From Aquimarina amphilecti (lineage in GTDB: Bacteria > Bacteroidota > Bacteroidia > Flavobacteriales > Flavobacteriaceae): DNA of 64,000 nt. A program made the position numbers and the translations under genes. Under the pieces are notes generated by a model. That model was not told the origin of the DNA, ran no database searches, and saw only the letters and a list, made by a program, of their open reading frames with translations. The stretch lies in contig NZ_FOAB01000003.1 in NCBI RefSeq assembly GCF_900109375.1, forward strand, positions 148,830-212,829, in the 5' to 3' direction. Every line of letters begins with the position of its first letter. Within the stretch, counting starts at the first letter, position 1. Of this stretch, positions 32,312-41,845 are shown one piece after another.

Positions 32312-34684
32312 TTATTTATTATTCATAATTCTCTTCTTCCACCACGGTTTTTTCTCTATTACACCATCACCATATGTATATCCATAATAATTTTTACTAT
32401 GTGTCTCGACATCGTTAATTAAAACAGTCATACTAGAAAAACGTTTATTTTGATAAAGGCTATCTGCTACGGATAAAAGTCTCTTATCTGTAAAACCTGA
32501 TCTTACTACATAAATGCATAGATCTACATAATCCGTGAACAATAATGCATCGGCAACTAAACTCACTGGCGGTGTATCAATAACAACATAATCATACTGA
32601 GTTTTTAATGCTATAATTAATTTTTGGAAACGTTTACTTTTTAACAACTCAATTGGATTAGGAGGAATAATTCCAGAATTTATTACATCCATATTTGGAA
32701 CATTGTCTAAGCCAATAATGATATCCTCTAAAACAAGTTTTTCATCTCTTATATAGTTAGTCACTCCCACAGAATCTTCTAAATTAAGATACTCTAAGAT
32801 TTTAGGTGATCTAAGATCTAATCCTAACAAAGCCACTTTCTTATCTGGGTCAGCTAAAGCAATGGCAAGGTTTGTAGAAATAAACGTTTTACCTTCTCCT
32901 GTAGCAGAAGATGTTACCAAAATAGTTTTACCTTTATCTGCATTTTCAGAAAGTAAAAACTTTAGATTACTCTCAAAAATTCTAAATGACTCAGCCACTA
33001 TAGAGCGATTATCTCTAGAAATAAGAAATTGTTCCTTAGTATCTGTACCTGGTATTTCAGCAACTATCGGTATATCAATAAGTTTCTGAACTTCTTTTTT
33101 TCCTTTAACTTTTACATCCAAAAGATCATAGAAAAAAATCACTATTGAGGGCAGCAAAAAGGATAGTAGTATAGTTACTAGAAAAACAATACGTTTTTTA
33201 GGTTTAACCGGGAATTTAGAGCTATAAGCTCTTTCTATTATTTTTGCATTAGCAACGGTAGCAGCAAGTGAAATTGCAGTTTCTTCTCTTTTCTGTAATA
33301 AATAAAGATATAGTGTTTCCTTAATTTCTTGTTGTCTAACGATATCTCTTAACTCTCTTTCTTGTCTAGGTAAAGAATTGATTTTAGAATTCATCACCGC
33401 ATCTTGTCGCTCTAAATTTCTTAATTTAATTTTTAAAGAAGTCTTCTGATTATTTAGACTCTGTTTTAAACTTAATTTGAGGTTTTCAAGTTTCTCATTT
33501 AGGCTAACAACAATAGGATTTTTTAGGGTAGTCCCATTAAGTACCTCATCCCTTCTAAGAGCAATTTCATTATATAGAGTAATTGTACCTGAGATAGAAC
33601 CATCAGAAAAACCAAGATTTGCTGGCAATAATCCTTCACTATTCTTTTTTAAGTAATCGTTCATAAAGTTAACGAGTCCAATTTGAGTACTGGTTTCTAG
33701 AACTTCTTTTTTATTTTCGGATGAATTTTCTAAAAACAATTCCGCTTCAGAGGTTACATTCGTTAGACTATTAGAAGTTTTAAAAACTTCTACTCCTTGT
33801 TCTATATCCGATAATTCTGAATTGATAATAGTAAGTCGTTCTTTAATAAAACTTGCTGTATTTTCATAAATCAAGTTTTTGTCCCTGATAGCATCAAGAT
33901 TATATTCTTCTATCAATCCATTTAATAGATCTTTAGCCTTCACTCTAGTAGTAGTATTTATGTTCAAAGAGATCACATTTGCATCTTTATTAACCAAACC
34001 GATACTCACTTTTGATTTATACTCTTCTACCACATCCATTATTGGTTGTACAGAAAGATAAATTTCATTGTCTAGAAAAAGTTCTATAAAATTATTATCT
34101 GGAACGAGAATAACATTACCTATTCTTGTTGATATTACTTCGCCAAAAACTCCTTCTTTAATAAAATCTTTTTCTTCTTCTTTAATTGTAAATGAATTTT
34201 TCGAATGAATTGTAATTGTAAAATCGGCCGATATATCCTGTAGCAATGAATCCTTTATAAACTTGGCTTCAAAAGGTTTATTCTCATATAATTCTACTAA
34301 TCTTTTCGAAAACTTTGTCTTGGTAAAATATTGATGATGCGCATTAAGTTTCCTTATTACATTCTCAAACAATGGTCGAGATTTTAGAATCTCTATTTCA
34401 TTTTCTACCTCTTTATTATTTGTCTCTACAATATTTAAATCTTCAAAAGCGGAGAGTTCAGATAACATTCCTGTTTTTTCTCCTTTGATCAAAATAGTTG
34501 CTGTTACCTTATATTGAACCGATGTATATTTTAGATACAGAAACGCTAATATGATGAACAAAATACCTGATACAAGAAACAGTTTCCAAAATCTCAGATA
34601 TTTACTTATATGATCTTTTAAAGTAAGATTACTTGATTCTTGTTGATATTCGTAATCCATGTTTGTATTTTGCTTAGTCCCCAC
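32312..34684 (-). CDS. wzc: Wzc-type polysaccharide co-polymerase and tyrosine autokinase
   Basis: A 790-aa inner-membrane protein controlling chain length and export of the polysaccharide. The layout is an N-terminal Wzz segment with a first helix near residue 40, a long periplasmic coiled region, a second helix near residue 500 and a cytoplasmic BY-kinase domain with Walker A SSATGEGKT, Walker A' LLGLDLRSP and Walker B YVVIDTPP. The C-terminal tyrosine cluster is short (NYYGYTYGDG) before a basic tail. It lies four bases after the Wza-like gene and is the last gene of the polysaccharide cluster. Confidence 0.93.
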   Translation of the reverse strand: MGTKQNTNMDYEYQQESSNLTLKDHISKYLRFWKLFLVSGILFIILAFLYLKYTSVQYKVTATILIKGEKTGMLSELSAFEDLNIVETNNKEVENEIEILKSRPLFENVIRKLNAHHQYFTKTKFSKRLVELYENKPFEAKFIKDSLLQDISADFTITIHSKNSFTIKEEEKDFIKEGVFGEVISTRIGNVILVPDNNFIELFLDNEIYLSVQPIMDVVEEYKSKVSIGLVNKDANVISLNINTTTRVKAKDLLNGLIEEYNLDAIRDKNLIYENTASFIKERLTIINSELSDIEQGVEVFKTSNSLTNVTSEAELFLENSSENKKEVLETSTQIGLVNFMNDYLKKNSEGLLPANLGFSDGSISGTITLYNEIALRRDEVLNGTTLKNPIVVSLNEKLENLKLSLKQSLNNQKTSLKIKLRNLERQDAVMNSKINSLPRQERELRDIVRQQEIKETLYLYLLQKREETAISLAATVANAKIIERAYSSKFPVKPKKRIVFLVTILLSFLLPSIVIFFYDLLDVKVKGKKEVQKLIDIPIVAEIPGTDTKEQFLISRDNRSIVAESFRIFESNLKFLLSENADKGKTILVTSSATGEGKTFISTNLAIALADPDKKVALLGLDLRSPKILEYLNLEDSVGVTNYIRDEKLVLEDIIIGLDNVPNMDVINSGIIPPNPIELLKSKRFQKLIIALKTQYDYVVIDTPPVSLVADALLFTDYVDLCIYVVRSGFTDKRLLSVADSLYQNKRFSSMTVLINDVETHSKNYYGYTYGDGVIEKKPWWKKRIMNNK

Positions 34685-34688
34685 AGAA

Positions 34689-35468
34689 TTAACGTGTTAA
34701 TAATATTCCTAAAGATACTAGTACAGATGCGACAGATATCCAAATTGGAGTATTCTTATTGTAAGATGATGACTTTATCTGTGCTTTATTAGGCGTCACA
34801 TATATTGCATCGTTTTGTTTTAAATAAAAAACTGGAGAATTAAAAATTTGATCAGAAGTAATATCTACCCTATAGTATTTATACACTCCTTCTTGTTCCC
34901 TAATTACTAAAATATCATTTCTTACTCCTGTAATAGTAAGATCCCCAGCCAAGCCTAAAGCTTCTATAATACTAATACGTTCGTTAGGAATAGTGTAGGT
35001 GCCAGGATTATTCACCTCTCCTAAAACAGTTACTTTAAAATTAACTAATTCTATATGTACAATGGGAGTCTTAATATAGGAAGATAATTTTGTTTTCAGT
35101 AATTCTGTAGCTTCTATTAATGACAATCCTGCCAATGAAACCTTTCCCAGAACTGGAAAATCAATGGTACCATCTTTTCTTAACAAATAAGTAAGTTGTT
35201 TTTGTTGTCCAACAGCACTACCAGGGATAGCGTTAAAAGAAACTGCAGGCAAATTAAAAGGCTCTAGTCCTTGCATGTCCGAAGAAGAAACTGTTATCGC
35301 TAGTAAATCATCCGCTTGAAAAGTAGTATTGTACTCTATTTTAATCTCCTTCTGTTGAGCATCTTTTATATCTTTAAAATAAACTACATCTTTACGGGAA
35401 GCGCAAGAAACTAGCAGCGATATAATCAATACGAAAAAAGGAAAATTTTTCAAAGTTTTAATAATCAT
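34689..35468 (-). CDS. wza: Wza-type polysaccharide export lipoprotein
   Basis: A 259-aa outer-membrane-associated lipoprotein: a signal peptide with lipobox LLVSCAS (Cys at about residue 22), a poly-export domain (residues about 45-130, FQADDLLAITV, LRKDGTIDFPVLGKVSLAGLS) and a SLBB segment (VTVLGEVNNPGTYTIPNERISIIEALGLAGDLT). A hydrophobic stretch near the C-terminus (WISVASVLVSLGILL) may be the outer-membrane helix. It is shorter than E. coli Wza, as is usual in Bacteroidota. Confidence 0.92.
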   Translation of the reverse strand: MIIKTLKNFPFFVLIISLLVSCASRKDVVYFKDIKDAQQKEIKIEYNTTFQADDLLAITVSSSDMQGLEPFNLPAVSFNAIPGSAVGQQKQLTYLLRKDGTIDFPVLGKVSLAGLSLIEATELLKTKLSSYIKTPIVHIELVNFKVTVLGEVNNPGTYTIPNERISIIEALGLAGDLTITGVRNDILVIREQEGVYKYYRVDITSDQIFNSPVFYLKQNDAIYVTPNKAQIKSSSYNKNTPIWISVASVLVSLGILLTR

Positions 35469-35502
35469 GTATAAATGTTTAACAGAATAAATGTAGATTA
35501 AG

Positions 35503-36645
35503 TTAACAACTTCTTTTGCCGCGTAGAAGTATATTTTTCATGATTCTAATTAGATAATTGATATCTGTTTTTATCGGAGCTTTTTCATAAGCATCCAGAT
35601 ATTTTGTCTCTGAAGCTACAATCTCATCCAAAGTTTTTGGCATATCCGCATAAAACGGAGGAAGTAAACCTGGTTTCACTTTTGTTCTTTTTTCTTGAAG
35701 TTCTTTAGGATATAAGCTAAAGTAATGATTACTTAAAGGTCTTACTCCAATTAGTTTCATTTCATTTTTAATTAAATTAATAATCATCGGAAGTTCATCA
35801 ATCCAATATTTTCTCATTATTTTTCCTTCATGAGATATTCTAAAATCATTTTTGATTTTTCCGCCTTCCTTTAGATTATTTTTTTCGAACACATATTCCT
35901 GCAAATATTCAGAAAAAGGATACATCGTTCTAAATTTATAGACCTTTATTGTTTTTCCTTTTTCGCCTAATCTATTTAATTTTATCAATGGACCATATGT
36001 TGGATCATGATCGAAAATAGGCTCCTTTATTTTTCTAGCTACAAAATAAAGCTCATTATTAATTGTTCTTTCTTCTAAAATTTCGAATCCACAAGAATAT
36101 AAACGTCCAAAGGTTTCAGCTTTTGTCAGAACTCTCCCTTTTCCTTTAGTAATATGAAAATACAATCCCTTTGTCCATTTCAATTTAGGAATCACTCTAG
36201 TAAGAGCAACATCTCCTAAATAGTATATATAATTTAGAGGTTTCGGGAGTTTTTTTAGAATTCTATTTTTCCGAACCGCGTGAGTTTCTACTTTATTTAT
36301 AAAAACCCCTCCTTTCGGTAGTTTAGAGTTAACCGATTGAAAGTATTTATTAATTCTTCTAAAATCATTAACTCTCTTAAGGTTAACAATTGTTCGGTAT
36401 CTATCTTTTGTTATTTTTTCTATATTAAATCTCGTTCTTGTTGAGATAATATGAACGTCATTGGGTTTATATGTAGCGTACTCAGAGACAAAATCAAAGA
36501 TTTCCTCTCCAACTTCTTTAATAATTAACTCTTTGATACTGACATCCCAATCTTGATCAGAGATAGCAAAAACATCCTCTAAATCTTCAGAACTCAATAA
36601 CTTTTCGATTTGTGAATCGATAAATGGGGCAAATTTGGTAATCAT
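35503..36645 (-). CDS. Initiating sugar transferase with methyltransferase-like N-terminus
   Basis: A 380-aa protein. The C-terminal part (from about residue 215) is a bacterial sugar-phosphate transferase domain that loads the first sugar onto undecaprenyl phosphate: LNRLGEKGKTIKVYKFRTM, RKYWIDELPMIINLIKNEMKLIGVRPLS and KPGLLPPFYADMP. The first 210 residues lack the usual block of membrane helices and end like a class I methyltransferase fold (LYSCGFEILEERTINNELYFVARK), without a clear SAM motif. It is followed by the wza-like and wzc-like genes. Confidence 0.85.
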   Translation of the reverse strand: MITKFAPFIDSQIEKLLSSEDLEDVFAISDQDWDVSIKELIIKEVGEEIFDFVSEYATYKPNDVHIISTRTRFNIEKITKDRYRTIVNLKRVNDFRRINKYFQSVNSKLPKGGVFINKVETHAVRKNRILKKLPKPLNYIYYLGDVALTRVIPKLKWTKGLYFHITKGKGRVLTKAETFGRLYSCGFEILEERTINNELYFVARKIKEPIFDHDPTYGPLIKLNRLGEKGKTIKVYKFRTMYPFSEYLQEYVFEKNNLKEGGKIKNDFRISHEGKIMRKYWIDELPMIINLIKNEMKLIGVRPLSNHYFSLYPKELQEKRTKVKPGLLPPFYADMPKTLDEIVASETKYLDAYEKAPIKTDINYLIRIMKNILLRGKRSC

Positions 36646-37079
36646 TTTTGTGTGAGCCTTTAGTTAAGTGTGATTGACCCATATAAAGAACAATAATTAT
36701 TAAAAACAATAGTATTTTGAGAACTATGTAAATAATTAATTATCAAACCTTATACTACGTATCAACGGTTTTATTTAAATAATATTATATTAATTTCAAG
36801 CAACCTGTATAAATCTAATTACAAAACTTTTAGATGTATTAAACACACAACTTGTACACATAAAACCAAAAATCAAGTTATCCAAGACTAGATGAACTAT
36901 CATTTTAAATTTATAAAATCAAATTAAAAATGTTTCTAACTTACTTAATAATTTACCTGAAAAATTTGATTAGTTTTTCGATAAAACGAAATAATAACTG
37001 CTTAAATGCAATTTTTACTACAACATATTTATGATTCTTAAAAAGCTCATGTAACTACAAAAACCTTATAGCTCTGTTT
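36646..37079. other. 434-base gap inside the polysaccharide cluster
   Basis: Very AT-rich, with stops in all frames and no recognisable gene. It separates the glycosyltransferase block from the sugar transferase/Wza/Wzc block. I find no full TAnnTTTG match on the minus strand. It may be a long leader carrying a promoter or transcription-control element for the export genes. Confidence 0.5.
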
Positions 37080-37829
37080 TTATTTACTTACAAAAAAATA
37101 CTTTTTTACAAGGTTTTTCATATTTTGTAATACAAGTTCTTTAGTCCACAACATCTTGTTATCACTCCATCGTTGGGGATGGAATGTAAACATTAATTGA
37201 TCAGGCAACGAATCGGAAGCTTCTATAATTTCTGACGTTGTATGAAAAGTTCTATTAAATGATGTTTGCACCTTATCTCTGACACTAACCGCATGACCAT
37301 CCCAACGACGACCTGTATCTGTGATGTAATAAACTTGTTCAAAATCTACATCGAAATAAGGCTCTGCAATAATCTCAAAATCTTTATAATTGTAAGTTTT
37401 CCAAAGATCCTTAGAGTCATACTTGGACATTGGACTACCGTGCATACAGATTGTCGTTACTGTAGCCAATTCACGAAGTGCCTTTAAGTTTTTACCAAAA
37501 TCTTCTATCCCTTTTTTCAGATCTCCATTACAGGTTGTTAAGCATTCATAGTGATACCCTATTTCATGTCCTAACGAAGCTATTTGTTTGATAATATCTT
37601 CATCCCAACTTTGAGGAACCGCTCTAAAATAATATGTTCCTTTCACCCCTTTATCGGCTTGTATTTTTGCGAATTCTAAAGAGTTTTGAGGTAATAAATC
37701 AACATCATGTCTCAATACAATAGCTCTTTTATTAGGCTTGTTTATGAATTCTTCGAATGTCTGAAATGAATAGTCTTGATTAATTAATGACTGTAATAAG
37801 TCCTTATACTTTTTTACGGTAAAATCCAT
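37080..37829 (-). CDS. Polysaccharide deacetylase-family protein
   Basis: A 249-aa NodB-fold protein. The metal-binding Asp and His motifs are visible: LRHDVDLLP (motif 1), GHEIGYHYE (motif 2) and MHGSPMSKYD. Near the end comes FTFHPQRW. There is no signal peptide, so it probably acts in the cytoplasm on a lipid-linked or nucleotide-linked sugar. It overlaps the upstream DUF354 gene by one base. Confidence 0.85.
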   Translation of the reverse strand: MDFTVKKYKDLLQSLINQDYSFQTFEEFINKPNKRAIVLRHDVDLLPQNSLEFAKIQADKGVKGTYYFRAVPQSWDEDIIKQIASLGHEIGYHYECLTTCNGDLKKGIEDFGKNLKALRELATVTTICMHGSPMSKYDSKDLWKTYNYKDFEIIAEPYFDVDFEQVYYITDTGRRWDGHAVSVRDKVQTSFNRTFHTTSEIIEASDSLPDQLMFTFHPQRWSDNKMLWTKELVLQNMKNLVKKYFFVSK

Positions 37830-38896
37830 TAGCTAAAATTATGGTAATATTTTGGGTCGTTTTTCATAGTCTGGTGGCTTTGAGGAAAATTTTCCACAAA
37901 CCATATTAAAAATGCAGTGACATCTATTTTATCTTTTAAAAGTTGTTCTCTCTTTTTTCCAAAAACCTCTTGAAGATTAGAAGTTTTTTCTAATTCTTTA
38001 ATTTTCTCCATAACTCCTTCTCCTTTCTGAAAATTAAAAAGCAATCCATAATCTACCTGCTCATCAATAGTACCTGCCATAATACTATTTATATATATTG
38101 CAGGAGTACCTAAAATTGCACTTTCTGATGCCATCGTAGCACCTTCTCCAATGAACATCTCTGCAAAAGCCAATACATCATGCATTTTTTCTGGAGGTAT
38201 TTTTATTTGATATTGTTTAAACTCATCAGGTAACTGACCTTCTGAAGAAATAAAAACTTTATATTTTTCATTTAAATGTTGAAGTAACTCTCTTTTCTCT
38301 GTCATAGTCAATCCAGACTGATTAACATCATGGCTTGCATTCCAAGACACAAATCGTAAAACAACGTAAGGAGCTTGTTCTGGTATACCCAAAGTGTCAT
38401 AAACTTTAACATCTGAAGTGAAATAATTTGGATGTAAATATGCCAGCTCGTGATATCCTGCATATTCGATTTGCTTATCCCCCAGATCTTTATGAAAAGC
38501 TGTAGAAGTTAAAACACTTTTTGTAAACGGTAAATACAATTTAACTTGTTCCATATTCCCTGTATCCTCTAGCGATATATGAGGTTTTCTCAATATTGCT
38601 GCGGCATGAGCTGCATAAGGTGATCCATGACTCATAAACAAATCTGGTTTAAATTTGATCCCTTGTATAACCGTCAGGAAATCAAACTTTAATAATCCAA
38701 ACATTTTTCCGGCTGTCGAATTATATTTTTTACCAAATGAGACAAATTCAAAACCTTCTGCTTTCATCAGTTCTATTTCGAACTCTTTTTGTCTACATGT
38801 AAATAAGAAAGTATGCCCTTTTTTCTGCATTTCTTTAGCAAAGTTCTTAAACAAATGCACATGACCTGGGTGACCTATATCGATAAGTATACGCAT
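37829..38896 (-). CDS. DUF354 family glycosyltransferase-like protein
   Basis: A 355-aa GT-B-fold protein starting MRILIDIGHPGHVHLFKNFA, with MSHGSPYAAHAAAILRKPHI and a C-terminal donor-site-like segment (FIGEGATMASESAILGTPAIYI). DUF354 proteins resemble UDP-GlcNAc 2-epimerases and MurG-type transferases; the exact reaction is not known to me. It lies directly between the FemAB-like and deacetylase genes with no gap, arguing for a joint pathway step. Confidence 0.82.
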   Translation of the reverse strand: MRILIDIGHPGHVHLFKNFAKEMQKKGHTFLFTCRQKEFEIELMKAEGFEFVSFGKKYNSTAGKMFGLLKFDFLTVIQGIKFKPDLFMSHGSPYAAHAAAILRKPHISLEDTGNMEQVKLYLPFTKSVLTSTAFHKDLGDKQIEYAGYHELAYLHPNYFTSDVKVYDTLGIPEQAPYVVLRFVSWNASHDVNQSGLTMTEKRELLQHLNEKYKVFISSEGQLPDEFKQYQIKIPPEKMHDVLAFAEMFIGEGATMASESAILGTPAIYINSIMAGTIDEQVDYGLLFNFQKGEGVMEKIKELEKTSNLQEVFGKKREQLLKDKIDVTAFLIWFVENFPQSHQTMKNDPKYYHNFS

Positions 38897-39883
38897 TTAA
38901 ATACTTTTTAAAATTTTGACAGCTGTTTTTCCTACTTTATATAATAATGGTTGTGTGACATTAAGAAATCTACCGTGTTCAACCTGTTCGCCACCGAATT
39001 TAGATTTGAACTCTCTTACACCATAATCCTGATCGGGTTTTCCTGCTCCCATAAAATCAAACCGAGGGATATCATTTTTAACAGCGTAATCCATCGCTGC
39101 CCAAGTAGCTAATATACTAGGGTATATATTTTTATAAGCTCCATCTTTACCGCAGACAAACCATTCATAAATAACTTTGTTATCCAAAACGGGACATACA
39201 ATTCCACCAAGTACTTCTTCTTTATATATTACCAAAAAAAACTTAGCAACCTTATCTTTCCACATTCTAATAAAATAATCCAAATTAGGTAATGGAGTTT
39301 TAACTTTGGTCTTATATAAATTCTCAAGAATCGCATAGTATGCTTCTATTTCCTTTTGATCTTGAGCTTCCTTTATCTCCGCTCCTTGTTTTAAACTCTT
39401 TTTAACTTGTCTTAGTTTACTACTGCTCATTCGTTTACGCATAACAGCCTCATCCTCACAGTCTAGATGAAAATTAAGATGTGGCACATACTCAAAACCT
39501 GCTTTTTTGAACACTTCTTTATAATCTCCATAATCATTTAAATTTCTCATCTCTACATATATTGCTTTCTTTTTAAGATAACTTACAGTATATGCCAATA
39601 CTTCTAAAACATTCTTCTCTTCTGCATTTTCTGATATTATTGGGCCGCCATAAATAATCGCGCGACTGGTAAGGCCAGCTTTCACACCCTTTTCTTTTTG
39701 AATAATTCCCGAAAGAAAAACTACAATTTCCTTGTCTTTTTCTAAAGCAAAAGTAAAAACTTCAGTTCCTACAGATTCAAAAAAATGAAGTGCTACTTTA
39801 GATTGAAAAAAATTGGCCGTATTACATTTAGACAATTCTGTCCACTGTTTTTCTGATATATTATCTATATTGGATTGTATCAT
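38897..39883 (-). CDS. FemAB-like / GNAT-fold acyltransferase
   Basis: A 328-aa protein of the FemABX/peptidoglycan-bridge-like GNAT family: SKLRQVKKSLKQGAEIKEA in the middle, MWKDKVAKFFLVIYKEEVLGGIV, YEWFVCGKDGAYK and FDFMGAGKPDQDYGVREFKSKFGGE near the C-terminus. The last block is typical of the group that aminoacylates or acylates an envelope polymer. I chose ATG 39883, ten bases after the upstream stop, because the family N-terminus (IDNISEKQWTEL) starts there; the longer frame begins at 39922 inside the upstream gene. Confidence 0.82.
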   Translation of the reverse strand: MIQSNIDNISEKQWTELSKCNTANFFQSKVALHFFESVGTEVFTFALEKDKEIVVFLSGIIQKEKGVKAGLTSRAIIYGGPIISENAEEKNVLEVLAYTVSYLKKKAIYVEMRNLNDYGDYKEVFKKAGFEYVPHLNFHLDCEDEAVMRKRMSSSKLRQVKKSLKQGAEIKEAQDQKEIEAYYAILENLYKTKVKTPLPNLDYFIRMWKDKVAKFFLVIYKEEVLGGIVCPVLDNKVIYEWFVCGKDGAYKNIYPSILATWAAMDYAVKNDIPRFDFMGAGKPDQDYGVREFKSKFGGEQVEHGRFLNVTQPLLYKVGKTAVKILKSI

Positions 39884-39893
39884 GTTTAGTTTC

Positions 39894-40814
39894 TTAAGCT
39901 TGAGCATTTTTATAAACATCAACTAATTGATGTGCAATTAGTTCCGAATCTAAATAATTAATATTCGCTCTTCCTTTGGTTTTATCCTCTAAATAGAGGG
40001 CTTCTTTTATTTTTTCTGAAATTTCATTGGGATCAAATTTTGTTACAAAACAGCCTTTAGTGGATGAAATAACTTGTTCTATATCCCCTACATTAACAGC
40101 CACGATTTTACAATTGCAAGCCATTGCTTCTTTAATCACATTTGGTGATCCCTCCCAAAGACTGGTTAATAAAATAACATCAGACGCATTAAAATAAAAT
40201 GGCATTTTCTCATTAGGAATATCCACTAGTTTTTGTAATGTTACTTCATCATTTTCTATTAAGGAAAAAGCTTTCTCCGCCAATGCAAAATTTTTCTCAG
40301 GTCTATGAGGGTTCGCAGCAAATAAAATATGCTTCTTTTTAGAATCCCAACCTGTTTCTATTATTGCTTCTGATCTAGGGATCTGCTTAAACTTTTTAAA
40401 GTTTACTCCATTAGGAATAACATTGGCTTTCTTTAATCCTGAATCATCTTTCATGTCCTGAGATTTTACAATAACCTGCTTCCAAAATAACCAATTAAAA
40501 AATTTGATTACATATTTTAATATTGCTGATGCCTTTACGTCACTCCCCATTAATGAAACAATCAAGGGTTTTGCACCAGCTAAGGATGCAACAATAGCAC
40601 TTAACGAGTAATGTGCGTGTACTACATCAAAATGTTTATTTTTTAGAAAACTATTTAACGTAAAAATGTTTTTAAAATACCCTATAACTCCTTTCCCTTT
40701 AATAGTAAAAAAAGTTACCTGATGGCCTAATTCCTTAATAGATTCTCCTTGATTTTTAGTCAATGAAGAAATACCGTTTTTAGAATTTCCGCTACTTACA
40801 AAAAGTATATTCAT
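39894..40814 (-). CDS. Glycosyltransferase, family 4
   Basis: A 306-aa GT-B glycosyltransferase. The N-terminal domain has FVSSGNSKNGISS and HAHYSLSAIVASLAGA, and the C-terminal donor domain has the GT4 motif NASDVILLTSLWEGSPNVIKEAMAC (E-x7-E). It is shorter than the other GT4 in the cluster. It transfers a sugar to the growing lipid-linked repeat unit; donor and linkage are unknown. Confidence 0.87.
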   Translation of the reverse strand: MNILFVSSGNSKNGISSLTKNQGESIKELGHQVTFFTIKGKGVIGYFKNIFTLNSFLKNKHFDVVHAHYSLSAIVASLAGAKPLIVSLMGSDVKASAILKYVIKFFNWLFWKQVIVKSQDMKDDSGLKKANVIPNGVNFKKFKQIPRSEAIIETGWDSKKKHILFAANPHRPEKNFALAEKAFSLIENDEVTLQKLVDIPNEKMPFYFNASDVILLTSLWEGSPNVIKEAMACNCKIVAVNVGDIEQVISSTKGCFVTKFDPNEISEKIKEALYLEDKTKGRANINYLDSELIAHQLVDVYKNAQA

Positions 40815-40822
40815 TTTGTTTA

Positions 40823-41845
40823 CTACTTCAAAAAGGATATGATACTATCAACATATACTTTTTCGATTTCTAATTTTTCTTCCACAAAATCCCATCGCCC
40901 TCCTTTGTTAGAAAAATACCCTTTTGAGTATGGTATGCCTGCCGTTCCAAAGTACAGAGATTGAAACTCTATGATATAAAATTGTTTTCCATCATATGCT
41001 ATATCAATAGAAAGGTGTGGTACATTTAATTTTCGGAAAACATCGAGTGCCACATCAAACATTCCTTCTGGTGCCTCAGCATCTAAGTCATATAAATAAT
41101 TATCATATCCTCCACCACTTGCTTTAATACCTCTTCCCTTTAGTATCGGTCTTTTAAAAGTATATAGTCTATCTCCAAAAACATATACTTTCCAATCGTT
41201 TTTAAGGTTAGGAATAAAATCTTGCACAATAAACTTATCACGATAAATGGATTCTTTGATATACCCTTTATGTTTTAAAGTCCTACCATAATCTTTGGCA
41301 TCTTCTAAATAGTTCCGTTTTTGACTACTTGCTTTTACTTTAGCAATTAATTCTTGCTTGCTTTTTACGAGGGCTACTCCTCTACCTGATGCTCCTTCTG
41401 ATTCTTTAAAGACACATGGAAAAGAAAGTTCTTCTATCGATTTTTCAAGATCTGACATAGAACCAAAAATTCTTGATTTTAATGGAGGCCGCATATCACA
41501 GACTTCGCGCATTAACTCCATAAACACCTTGTTATTATTAGCTCTAAGGTGCTTATATTCCGGAAGTACTTTGGTTCCTACAAGTTCCAGTGCAAACACC
41601 ACATCTTCTATATATGATTTATAGCGATATCCTATATCTTCTGAAGAAGTATAGATTACAGGTATATTTTTGAGATCTTCATCCTGAACAGATACCTCAT
41701 TAAAGCATTTAAAAATTACCTCATAGCCTGAAGCTTTAAAATAACTTGATAATTTATTTTTATCCATACCACTGCGGTAAGGAGTATCAAAGTGCTTGGA
41801 TCCAAATTTTTCTTTATAATCGGTAAGTGCTATAATTTTATTCAT
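40823..41845 (-). CDS. ATP-grasp-fold ligase-like protein
   Basis: A 340-aa protein with an ATP-grasp layout: RANNNKVFMELM, the glycine-rich loop KESEGASGRGVALVK (about residues 147-161), FIVQDFIPNLKNDWKVYVFGDRLYTFKR and a metal-binding end segment LSIDIAYDGKQFYIIEFQSLYFGTAG. ATP-grasp enzymes join a carboxylate to an amine or thiol through an acyl-phosphate. In this cluster it might attach an amino acid or similar group to a sugar (inference). It overlaps the AsnB-like gene by eight bases. Confidence 0.82.
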   Translation of the reverse strand: MNKIIALTDYKEKFGSKHFDTPYRSGMDKNKLSSYFKASGYEVIFKCFNEVSVQDEDLKNIPVIYTSSEDIGYRYKSYIEDVVFALELVGTKVLPEYKHLRANNNKVFMELMREVCDMRPPLKSRIFGSMSDLEKSIEELSFPCVFKESEGASGRGVALVKSKQELIAKVKASSQKRNYLEDAKDYGRTLKHKGYIKESIYRDKFIVQDFIPNLKNDWKVYVFGDRLYTFKRPILKGRGIKASGGGYDNYLYDLDAEAPEGMFDVALDVFRKLNVPHLSIDIAYDGKQFYIIEFQSLYFGTAGIPYSKGYFSNKGGRWDFVEEKLEIEKVYVDSIISFLK

